Shown here in pieces: positions 33,585 to 43,544 of a DNA stretch of 64,000 bases. Source of the DNA: Cyclina sinensis (Eukaryota; Mollusca; Bivalvia; Venerida; Veneridae); contig JAAONU010000002.1 of the NCBI GenBank assembly GCA_012932295.1, positions 19,747,770 to 19,811,769 on the forward strand, read 5' to 3'. Numbering within the stretch: the stretch's first letter is position 1; each line of letters starts with the position of its first letter. The position numbers and the translations under genes are program-made. The notes below the pieces were generated by a model, which made no database searches, had not been told where the DNA came from, and saw nothing but the letters and a program-made list of their open reading frames with translations.

Positions 33585-34300
33585 CTGTCACTGTAAGATG
33601 ACAATGCTCCCGAAGTGGTGCTTTGACCTTTGAGCTGAGAACCAGTCATTCAGGAGTCAAGGTCAAATAAATATAAGTCAGTGGGAAGGTCTTGTCCAAA
33701 GGGGTGTTGTGTCCAAGTATGAAGTATATCCACTAACTAATGTGGAAGTTATGGCCTTTGTTAAAGTTTTTGGACAATTGGATTTTCAAGGTAAAATTCA
33801 ATTAGGGGTCAAATAGATAAAGATAAGTGGGAATGTCTTGTCCTAAGGAGTGTTGTGTCCAAGTATAAAGTAAATCCACTTTAACAATGTTAAAGTTTTT
33901 AGACAATTGGTTCTTCTAAGGGAAGATTATTCAGGGGTCAAGGTCAAAGAAATATAGATCAATGGGAAGGTCTTGCCTAAAGGGGTGTTGTGTCCAAGTA
34001 TGAAGTAAATCCACCTACTAATATGGAAGTTATGGCCAATGTTAAAGTTTATGGACAATTGGATCTTCAAGGTGAAAGTCATGCAGGGGTCAAGGTCAAA
34101 TAAATATAGGTCAGTGGGAAGGTCTTGTCCAAAGGAGTGTTGTGTCAAAGTGCCACATATTAATAAGGAAGTTACGGCCAATGTTAAAGTTTTAGGATGG
34201 ACTGACGGACTGACAGACGGATGGACAGACAGACGGACGGATGGACAGACGGAGGCCATTCCTATAATCCCCTCCCCGCTTTGTGGAGGGGTATTAATGA
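33585..34300 (+). repeat. Family M element
   Basis: It starts AGAACTGTCACTGTAAGATG. Modules of about 145-150 bp carry GGGAAGGTCTTGTCCAAAGG and GTTGTGTCCAAGTATGAAGT. A GACGGACTGACAGACGGATG stretch (34203-34255) precedes the tail CTTTGTGGAGGGGTATTAAT. Confidence 0.72.
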
Positions 34301-35455
34301 AGTAAAACAAGTAGAGGTATGATTCAATTAGGTCAGTGGGTCTTTTAAGCAAATGCCAGTGCAGGGAACTAAACTGGCAGATGCTAATAACCATTTAAAT
34401 AGTTTTGGCCCCAATTCGGCTATCAGAAATGTCTGAGACACCCATTATATATTGAAGGCTGCTTAGGGTGCGAATAAGCAGCCGTTCACTATAATATGGG
34501 CCCAGGATAACGTATGTTCCACTATTACAAGGGCCCATATTTAGCAGCCTGCTGCCATAAAAGAAATTAAATTTATTTATAAAATGTATAAGTGGAGTCT
34601 TAGATAATGGGTACCTGTAGCACTTGCCCTCCCTATGATAAATTTTTGACGTGACCCAAAGATGAATTAATTAACCATTTATAAGTTAAGATAACAAAGT
34701 AAGAGAAGATCTTATACCCCAGACCCCTAACATAAAGGTTAAACACAAATAATAAATTAACCAACTTCAGTGTCTGGTCACCTTTTTAGGGCCACATTAA
34801 ACAACTATAATATTAAAATAAAATAGCCAACTATAATTGATATAAACAATAAAAGAAGGGAGAAATTAAGGGCCCGGGGTAAGTTAAATATGTACACATA
34901 AAACATCAATAGTTAAGAGAAAAACCTCTTATTATTAACAGACTATTTCTATGACGGGATAATTTATATCTATTAAAAATGCACAAATCTGTCCGCGAAA
35001 CCGAGTTGTAGATTATTATAGTAGTCAGTATTTGTAGGACTTATGGGATAGAGTCCTGGACTGCGCATGTGTGTTATTGTATTCAATAAATTAATAAAGT
35101 TTTACATAAAATTTCAATTACAAAAAAAATATTTGTTAGTGTTTAAATCTGGTTTTAAAGGGGCTGTACTCCAGATTTGATATAAAAATATTTCTTACAT
35201 AAATTAAATATCTAGATGCCGTGAGATTAAAACAACATGATATTTTACTTCTAAACTGATTTTAAAAGTCAAAATAGAACAACCAAAAATATATTCGCTT
35301 CAGCTAGATTTGAACTCTGGACCCTCATGTTCTCAAAATATATCCAACGCTTTTACTGTCACGAGTATCACTGCAAGTGAAATAACAGTTGTTTACTTAA
35401 AATATTATACAATATAGTTATACCGTCGGGTTACGGTATAGCACTATGAAAGGAA
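34301..35455. other. Non-modular region with strong hairpins and a tRNA-SINE-like remnant
   Basis: At 34457-34483 GGCTGCTTA and TAAGCAGCC form a perfect 9 bp stem. At 34493-34503 and 34531-34541 AATATGGGCCC and its complement form an 11 bp stem. A further TTAGCAGCC at 34541-34549 could compete for the first stem. At 35302-35319, on the minus strand, CCAGAGTTCAAATCTAGC resembles a Pol III B box. The phrase GGACTTATGGGATAGAGTCC at 35037 recurs at 40552. Nothing coding was recognised. Confidence 0.45.
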
Positions 35456-38095
35456 ACAAGAGGGCCATGATGGCCCTGGATCGCTCACCTGAGTACTGTA
35501 GGTTTGCTGTTAAGCAGTATTTCATTTTTTGATTGAAAATATGTAAGTGCCTACAAAACAAATATGTAAAATATCAGTCAATAAACAAGAGGGCCATGAT
35601 GGCCCTGGATCGCTCACCTGAGTACTTTGGCTGTAGGTTTGCTGTTAAGCAGTATTTCATTTTTTAATTGAAAATATGTAAGTGCCTACAAACCAAATAT
35701 GTAAAATATCAGTCAATAAATAAAGGCTCTATGACAGAAAGTAGAAATATCTATCATAAGCTATGGTGACCTTGACCTTGACCCAGTGACCTCAAACCCT
35801 ACCCATAGGTAGACGTCCATGCAAGGAACCTATATACTAAATATCAAAGATATTGGTCTATAAATGAAGGCTCTATGAGGTACAGTAGATAAATCTATTT
35901 TTAGCCTCCGTGACCTTTAACCTAATCTAATAATTTCAAAAAGCTTGATAAAGCTTGCTTCATGCCAAATTATTAAATTCTAGGCCTTGTGGTTTTAGAA
36001 GATTTTTAAAGATTTTCTTCTATACTGATATTTAAAACTTGTGACCCCTCGGGCAGGGCCAATAGTGACCCCGGGGACATTTTTCAAACAAACTAAGTAG
36101 AGGTTCACTAGACTATGCTGCATACCAAATATCTAAGCTGTAGGCATTGAGGTTGTTTATGACAAGAAAATTTTTAAAATTTTTCCTATATAACTCTCTG
36201 TAAAACATGTGACCCCTGGGATGGGGCCATTTTTGACCTAGGGTCCATGACTTGAACAGACTTGGTAGAGGTCCTCTAGACAATGCTTCATACAAAATAT
36301 CTTAACGGACGGACGACGGACGCCGGACATCAGGCGATCACAAAAGCTCACCTTGAGCACTTTGTGCTCAGGTGAGCTAATAAAGGCTCTATGACAGAAA
36401 GTAGAAATATCTATTATAAGCTATGGTGACCTTGACCTTGACCCAGTGACCTCAAACCCTACACATGCATAGAGGTCCTTGCAATGAACCTCTATACTGA
36501 ATATCAAAGATATTGATCTATAGATGAAGGCTCTATGAGGTACAGTAGATATATCTATTTTTAGCCTCCTTGACCTTTGACCTAATCTAATAATTTGAAA
36601 AGCTTATTATTGCTTTGTGCAAAATTTTAAAATTCTACGCCTTGTGGTTTCAGACCAGAAGATTTTTCAAGTTTTTCCTATATAATTTTATGTAAAACAT
36701 GTGACCCTAGGGCGGGGCCTATTTTGACCAAGAGGCCATGATTTGAACAAACTCAATAGAGGTCCACTAGACAATGCTGCACACCAAATATCTTAACTCT
36801 ATGCTTTGCAGTTTCTGACAAGAAGATTTTTAAAAGTTTTTCCTATATAACTCTATATAAAACATTTGACCCCTGGGTGGGGGGTGGGGGGGGGGGCATT
36901 TTTGACCCAGGAGCCATGATTTGAACAAACTTGGTAGAGGTCCACTGGACAATGCTGCACACCAAATATCTAAACTCTAGGCCTTGCAGTTTCTGACAAG
37001 AAGGTTTTTTAAAGTTTTTCCTACATAACTCTACGTAAAACATGTGACCCCCCGGGCAGGGCCATTTTTGACCCAGGAGCCATGATTTGAACAAACTTGG
37101 TAGAGGTCCACTGGACAATGCTGCACACCAAATATCTAAATTCTAGGCCTTGTGGTTTCAGACAAGAAGATTTTTAAAGTTTTTCCTATATAATTCTATG
37201 TAAAACTAGTGACCCCTGGGGCAGGGCCACTTTTGACCCAAGGGTCATGATTTGAACAAAATTGGTAAAGGTCCACCTGATGATGCTTCATACCAAATAT
37301 CTAAGCTCCAGGCCTTGTAGTTCTGGAGAAGAAGATTTTTAAAGTTCCAACTTTGAAAATCTATTTTTAGCTCCTGTGGCCTAGAAATGCAATGGACCTG
37401 AACCATTTGAATAATTTTGGTAAAGCTTCATGCAAGTAACATTCCTGCCAAGTTTCAGGAAGATTGGCCCAGCAGTTCAGGAGAAGTTGTTTGAAGAAAA
37501 AGTTGATGTCGCACGCACGCACGGACGGATGACGGAAATCAGGCGATCACAAAAGCTCACCTTGAGCACTTTGTGCTCAGGTGAGCTAATAAGTGACCCC
37601 TGGGGCGGGGCCATTTTTGACCCAGAGGCCATGATTTGAACAAGCTTGGTAGAGGTCCACTAGACAATGCTACATACCAAATATCTAAGCTCTATAACTT
37701 ACGGTTTCTGACAAGAAGATTTTTAAGTTTTCCCTATATAACTCTATGTAAAATCAACTGACCACAGGGACATGATTTGAACAGATGATGCTTCATACCA
37801 AATATCAAAGCTCTAGGCCTTGTGGTTTCGGAGAAGAAGATTTTTAAAGATCCAACTAATAAAATCTATTTTTAGCTCCAGTGAACCAGAAATGCAATGG
37901 ACCAGAACCATTTGAACAATCTTGGTAGAGCGTCATGCAAGGAACATCCCAGGCAAGTTTCATTAAATCTGCCCCATTGGTTTCAGAGGAGATGTCATTT
38001 GAAAGAAAAGTTGACGATGGACGGTCGGACGACGGACAAAGACCGATCAGTAAAGCTCACCCTGAGCACTTTGTGCTCAGCTGAGCTAAAAATCA
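35456..38095 (+). repeat. Nest of family A elements (A inside A, three 3' ends)
   Basis: Starts with ACAAGAGGGCCATGATGGCC occur near 35456 and 35584. 3' hairpin tails occur at about 36377, 37588 and 38092. The inner copy starting at 35584 interrupts the outer one after CAGTCAATAA, and the outer sequence resumes after 36377 with ATAAAGGCTCTATGACAGAA. The uninterrupted form CAGTCAATAAATAAAGGCTC is seen at about 35712 and 38442, giving the empty site. Reading frames in this region are repeat by-products. Confidence 0.8.
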
Positions 38096-38313
38096 ATTTA
38101 TAATGTAAATAACTGACTTATTCTTTTGCCAGTTAGTTATTTTTTAAGCATTAGTCATAAATATTACAAGAAATTTATAATACAAGAAAACATTCATTTC
38201 TTGGTCATATGGAGGCCAGCCCCTTTAAAAACTTGTGCACCGCAAACATGGATGTGTTGAAGCTGTCTGGCCAGTCCAAATGCACAACAACACAATCCAA
38301 GTTGCAAAACATT
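38096..38313. other. Spacer, nothing recognised
   Basis: A+T-rich sequence between two family A elements, with no module, exon or RNA signal. Confidence 0.4.
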
Positions 38314-38663
38314 TAACAAGAAGGCCATGATGGCCCTGGATCGCTCACCTGAGTACTTTGGCTGTAGGTTTGCTGTTAAGCAGTATTTCATTTTTTAACT
38401 GAAAATATATAAGTGCCTACAAACCAAATATGTAAAATATCAGTCAATAAATAAAGGCTCTATGACAGAACGTAGAAATATTTATTATAAGCTATGGTGA
38501 CTATGACCTTGACCCAGTGACCTCAAACCCTACCCATGGGAAGAGGTCCGTGCAAGGAACCTATATATTGAATATCAATGATATTGGTCAATAAATGAAG
38601 GCTTTATGAGTGTAGCAGAGGTATAATACGGCACTTCTACTCCCTTGCCTATCAGCTAGCTTT

Positions 38664-38736
38664 TATGGCGACGTGGTAGAGTGTCCGCTTAGTAATCGAA
38701 GGTACCCGAGTTCAAACCCAGCTCTGGGAAGGTGGA
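38664..38736 (+). pseudogene. Decayed tRNA-Thr-like sequence in the 5' terminal repeat of the TRIM
   Basis: TGGCGACGTGG at 38666-38676 resembles an A box and GAGTTCAAACCC at 38708-38719 a B box. The centre GTCCGCTTAGTAATCGAA looks like a Thr(AGT) anticodon arm with a broken stem. TTTTT follows at 38737-38741, as in the 3' copy. The acceptor stem is not formed. Confidence 0.5.
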
Positions 38737-38960
38737 TTTTTGCGGGTTACATTTGGCGCCCAACGATTTTTCACCACCTGTTGCATTTGGCGCCCAACGT
38801 AAATAACCTACGTTATAATTTGGCTACTGCTTTGGGACCTTGAGAATGTTTCACAATATTCTCTGTGACTCTGAGTTTCGGGACGAATTCTAAATTTGGA
38901 GGGGGTATATGTAGCAGGGTACAGGTTTATAGGTGATAAATCGATGAGGCAGAACCATGT

Positions 38961-39032
38961 GGCTTGGTAGCTCAGTTGGTAGAGTGTCCGCCCTGTAAGC
39001 GGAAGGCCCTGGGTTCGAGTCCCGGTCAAGCC
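38961..39032 (+). tRNA. tRNA-Thr(TGT)-like gene within the 3' terminal repeat of the TRIM
   Basis: A complete cloverleaf can be drawn. Acceptor GGCTTGG pairs with TCAAGCC (one G-U), D stem GCTC with GAGT, anticodon stem TCCGC with GCGGA, and T stem CTGGG with CCCGG around TTCGAGT. The anticodon loop is CCTGTAA, giving TGT (Thr) at 38994-38996. Position 33 is C where U is nearly universal, so translation activity is doubtful. A Pol III terminator TTTTT follows at 39037-39041. It sits inside a mobile element and is more likely a promoter-bearing derivative than a host tRNA gene. Confidence 0.6.
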
Positions 39033-40550
39033 ACGATTTTTCACCACCTGTTACATGAGGTACAATAGATGAATCTATTTCTAGACTCCATGACCTTTAA
39101 CCTAATCTAATAATTTGGAAAAGCTTGATAAAGCTTGCTTCATGCCAAATTTTAAAATTCTAGGCCTTGTGGTTTCAGACAAGAAGATTTTTAAAGATTT
39201 CCTTTTTTATATATTAAGGGCCCCCGGGGCAGGGCCAATTTTGACCCCAGGGCCAACATATAAACAATACTGGTAAAGGTTCTCTACACAATACTCCACA
39301 CAAAATATCTAAGATCTAGTCCTATTAGTTTCAGAGAAAAATGACTTTTAATGTTTTTGCTATATAACTATATGTAAACCAAGAGAACCCTGGGGCTTGG
39401 CCAATTTTGACCCAGGGTACCCATGGTAGACATCCACTACACAATGCTACATACCAAATATCAAAGCTGTAGGCATTGTGGTTTCTAAGAAGAAGATTTT
39501 TAAAGATTTCCTTTTGTACATATTAAGGGCCCCCGGGGTGGGGTCAGTTTTGACCAAGGGCCAACATATAAACAATACTGGAAAAGGTTCTCAACACAAT
39601 ACTCCACACCAAATATCTAAGGTCTAGTCCTATTAGTTTTGGAGAAAAATGATTTTTCATGTTTTTCCTATATACCTATATGTAAACCAAGAGAACCCTG
39701 GGGCGTGGCCAATTTTGACCCAGGGGACATAATTTGAACAATCTTGGTAGACATCCACTACACAATGCTACATACCAAATATCAAAGCTGTAGGCATTGT
39801 GGTTTCTGAGAAGATTTCTAAAGATTTCCTTTTTTACATATTAATGGCCCCTGGGGCAGGGCCAATTTTGACCCCAGGGCCAACATATAAACAATACTGG
39901 TAAAGGTTCTCTACACAATACTCCACACCAAATATCTAAGATCTAGTCCTATTAGTTTTGGAGAAAAATGATTTTTCATGTTTTTCCTATATAACTACAT
40001 GTAAACCAAGAGAACCCTGGGGCGTGGCCATTTTTGACCCAGGGGACATAATTTGACCAAACTTGGTAGACATCCACCAGGCAATGCTACATACCAAATA
40101 TCTTAGCTGTAGGCATTGTGGTTTCTGAGAAGAAGATTTTCAAGTTCTCCCTATATAACTCTATGTAAAATCAACTGACCCCTGGGGCGGGGTCAGTTTT
40201 GACCCCAGGGACAAAATTTGAACAAAATTGGTAGAGGTCCACTAGATGATGCTTCATACCAAATAACAAAGCTCCAGGCCTTGTGGTTTCAGACAAGAAG
40301 ATTTTCAAAGTTTTTCCTTTAAGTTGCCATAGCAACCAGAGTTCTTGATGGAATTGAATTCTTTGAACAACTTTGGTAGAGCTTCATGCAAGGAACATCC
40401 CAGGCAAGTTTCATTTAATTTGGCCCTTTGGTTTCAGAGGAGATGTCATTTGAATGAAAAGTTGACGATGGACGGACGGACAACGGACGACGGACAAAGA
40501 CTGATCAGAAAAGCTCACCCTGAGCACTTTGTGCTCCGGTGAGCTAAAAA

Positions 40551-40890
40551 GGGACTTATGGGTTAGAGTCCTGGACCACAAAATGTTATTCGAAAGAATC
40601 AAACAGATCTTTTAGTATCAAATCAAATTCAATACATCAAAGGGTCTCATCTACAAACAATTTAATTAAGATTGTTGTCCGTTTCAATTTAATGAAGATA
40701 CACAATGAGCTGCACAATACATAACAGAATTTTGTAAGAAAATGTGCATTAAAGAGATAGTTAATTACCCAAACTTGAATTCAAAAGTCTCGTTAATTTA
40801 GATAGTTCCTTTAATCATAACATTTAATGGGATGTTATATTTTCAATATGACTACAAATAAAATAATATACAAACTGTTGATTTCCAATC
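40551..40890. other. Spacer beginning with a phrase shared with 35037
   Basis: GGACTTATGGGTTAGAGTCC at 40552 is a near copy of 35037-35056. The remainder is A+T-rich with nothing recognised. Confidence 0.4.
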
Positions 40891-41055
40891 AAACAAGGTC
40901 TTGTCCAAAGGGTTGTTATGTCCAAGTATGAAGACAATCCATTATGGAATAAAAAAATTATGATCAATGCTAAAGTTTTCGGACAGGAACGGCAATGTCA
41001 CTGACTAGAGCAATAACTCAATTTTTTTCTTTGAAAAAGGTCAAGCTAAAAATAT
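40891..41055 (+). repeat. Family B 3' end fragment
   Basis: GTCTTGTCCAAAGGGTTGTT, then TATGATCAATGCTAAAGTTT and ATTTTTTTCTTTGAAAAAGG, matches the 3' end of B elements. Confidence 0.7.
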
Positions 41056-41884
41056 TAAAGCCTTGGAGAAGATTGCTTCTATCCCTGGAAAAGAATGTAC
41101 ATTTTAGTAAGTTCTGCTGCTCAGAGCCTACTTCGCCAGAGTTGCAGAGCTTGCATGTATTAACAAAGTACGCGGTTCCTCCCCAACGTGCAATTTCAGT
41201 TGGGTTGGGAGACGATTATTACATGTTCGGTATACAGGTGGATGTAGTTTTCTTTTGGAAGAATGTTGAAATATTTCTCATATTCTAAGGTACATTTAAA
41301 GGAACTGTAGATTTGGCTTTTATTTGACAACTGCATTTGATTATGCCAGTGTTGTTTATATTGATCTATCAAAATTTGTTTTATTATTCTATGAGTATTT
41401 TTATGCACTAGTACATGCTAGTATGACCAGATATCTGGTCGTCCAATACTTTAGAAAATTTCTTTTATCTTGCTGATCCATTTGAAGTTTACGTCATTTT
41501 TATTAAGCAAATACTTTTACATCTTAGCAGATAGTTTATTTTCTTTGCAAACAACTAGATGAGATCAAAAAGAAAACATTTTTGTGTATACATTAATAAA
41601 TACTGGATATCTCCCGAGCTCTCCGTAGAGCATATATTTTGGGGTACTTTTAAAGAAAACAATACAGCAATAAAGATTTTGAACTTGAGTCAACTCAAGC
41701 AGTATGCTGTAGTACATGGTCCTTTGCATATATGTATTGTGTATTAAATTTAAAAGCCTTTTTTTAAATGAACTGAAATGAAAAATCTTCTGTACTGTTA
41801 ACTATATTGTAGAAAGAAATCAAAATGCTAAACTATCAACAGGGATGAATATTTCTTTAGTTAATCAATTAATTAAATTAACTC
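41056..41884. other. Non-repeat intronic stretch, nothing recognised
   Basis: A frame crossing 40995-41288 has no recognisable domain and begins inside repeat sequence. No splice-flanked exon with TSP1 or other signature was seen on either strand. Confidence 0.4.
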
Positions 41885-42440
41885 AAACAAGAACTGTCAC
41901 TATAAGATGACTATGCCCCCCAAAGTGGTGCTTTGACCTTTGAGCTGAGAATCAGTCATTCAGGAGTCAAGGTCAAACAAATATAGGTCAGTGAGAAGGT
42001 CTTGTCCAAAGAGGTGTTGTGTCCAAGTATGAAGTATTATCCACCAATCAATGTGGAAGCTATGACCAAATGTTAAAGTTTTTGGACAATTGGATCTTCA
42101 AGGTGAAGGTCATTCTGGGGTCAAGGTGGAACAAATATAGGTCAGTGGGAGGGTCTTGTCCAAAGGGGTGTTGTGTCCAAGAATGAAGTATATCCACTTA
42201 CTTATGTGGAAGTTATGGCCAATGTTAAAGTTTTCTGGTGAAGGTCATTTAGGAGTCAAGGTCAAATAAAAATAGGTCAGTGGGAAGGTCTTGTCTAAAG
42301 AGGTGTTGTGTCTGAGTATGAAGTAAATCCACTTACTAATAAGGTAGTTATGGCCAATGTTAAAGGCTTTGGATGGACTGACGGACAGAATGACAGGCGG
42401 ACAGTTCAAAATCTATATGCCTCCTCGGGGGCATAAAAAA
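41885..42440 (+). repeat. Family M element, full length
   Basis: It starts AACAAGAACTGTCACTATAA. TATGCCCCC at 41912-41920 is the exact reverse complement of GGGGGCATA at 42427-42435, which is followed by AAAAAA. Three modules lie between, with a GACGGACAGAATGACAGGCG stretch before the tail. Confidence 0.78.
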
Positions 42441-43271
42441 AGAATCAAGTAGTCCTTATCGAAATGAAACATTATCAACCTGACTCTAGATTAAAATATA
42501 AATAGAATTTGTTAATTGAATATCATAATCTAAGAATTTATTGAAATGTAAGTTGCCATGTGTATATATTACTATTTTATAAAACAACATTAATACCAAA
42601 CTAGCACTAGGTAACATAAACCAAAATTGCACATTTTCATTTGTCCACAGTAGGAAATTCATGTGTGGGGTTTTGTCCACTCTATTAAATTTTGACGTGT
42701 GGGCCTGTGACGTGTGTGGGCTTTTGTCCTACATTCAAGAAAATAATCTTCTAATAATTAAGATTTTGTGTCCTTATAATTAATAAAAGAAGTTATCAAA
42801 CAAATCAGCCTCAAATACTATAACAGTGGAGATATCAGTCATTAGTTATATTCTTAACTTATCATTTTAATGCCACCACCCTCAGTAACATGTCCTCAGA
42901 CAAGTGTTAGCCGCAACTGATGATCAATCGCTATACTCTTTAAACCTGTAAATTGTAAAACGTACATACAACAAGAAATGCCACAATGTGACGAAACCAG
43001 GTTTTCAACGTTCATGTTTCACAGAAGCTTCGTCATCAAGTGCCCTGGTGCAAAGTCAACATTTTGCAATTTGAACATTTCTAGGGGAATTATGGCCTTT
43101 TGATTTTTTACATATATAATATATAGATGAATATTAATTTGTATCTTTCATGTCTCTACAGATTTGAAATGCTAATTGTATCTAATTAGATGCATATTAT
43201 TACAAACAACAAACTTAAGAAGAAATTAAATTTATTCATAATACTAATCTATTCATTAGATTATAGTAGTA
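42441..43271. other. Non-modular region, nothing coding recognised
   Basis: GTGTGGGCTTTTGTCC-type phrases occur three times between 42663 and 42729 as short direct repeats. The rest is A+T-rich up to the TA target of the Tc1 element. Confidence 0.4.
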
Positions 43272-43402
43272 TACTGACGGAAAAATATAACTGTGCACAC
43301 TAAAATACTTAATATCTTTTATTAGGTATAAAATTATTTTAGCAGATTTCTTTTGTGTAATTCACAAGGTAATCTTGTTTCAATAATACTGCTTTTCGCG
43401 AG

Positions 43403-43414
43403 TTGCACGTGCAA
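43403..43414 (+). promoter_or_regulatory. 12 bp perfect palindrome upstream of the transposase
   Basis: TTGCACGTGCAA contains an E-box and lies about 130 bp before the coding start, followed by AATTTATA. It may be a promoter element of the transposase gene. This is inference from position and symmetry. Confidence 0.35.
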
Positions 43415-43544
43415 AATTTATAGCCCGTAACGGTCGCGCTTTTTACGTGTTTCTTTATGTTAACATCCTCGTACATGCTGTTTCGAGTTATTTTAACCGT
43501 CAAATTATAGTGAGCTACCCAGCAGTTCAGAAAAACACCTTCAT

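Larger units (their letters stand above)
38611..39055 (+). mobile_element. TRIM-like miniature LTR retroelement carrying tRNA-Thr-like sequences
   Basis: It starts TGTAGCAG and ends CTGTTACA, so the termini are TG...CA inverted with one mismatch. It is flanked by TGAG (possibly ATGAG) on both sides inside a repeat whose empty form is known from sister copies. Inside the left terminal block (38611 to 38751 or 38785) comes TTTGGCGCCCAACG, twice (38752 and 38786), which looks like a tRNA primer-binding site beginning TGG. A short non-coding middle ends in GGAGGGGGTATA, a polypurine tract, directly before the second TGTAGCAG at 38910. Both terminal blocks contain a tRNA-like sequence followed by GATTTTT, but outside shared ends and tRNA they differ strongly. 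Total length is below the usual 540 bp of TRIMs and there is no coding capacity. Confidence 0.65.
38314..40550 (+). repeat. Family A element hosting a TRIM insertion
   Basis: The 5' cap is ACAAGAAGGCCATGATGGCC and the 3' hairpin tail ends TGTGCTCCGGTGAGCTAAAA at 40550. About eleven modules lie between. The first is split by a 445 bp element at 38611-39055. The interrupted phrase (GAAGGCTTTATGAG then GTACAATAGATG) is intact in the sister copy at about 35865. The middle modules (39100-40100) show a longer alternating unit with GTTCTCTACACAATACTCC and AACCAAGAGAACCCTGGGG. Confidence 0.8.

Noticed and set aside
34203..34255. GACGGACA-type runs as CRISPR-like or coding repeats
   Set aside because: They are simple-sequence stretches found just before the 3' caps in most families. 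There is no spacer structure.
41056..41884. Possible extra THSD7-like exon in a non-repeat stretch
   Set aside because: No tryptophan-cysteine TSP1 core or matching-phase splice sites were found on the minus strand, and phases of the flanking exons already agree without it.
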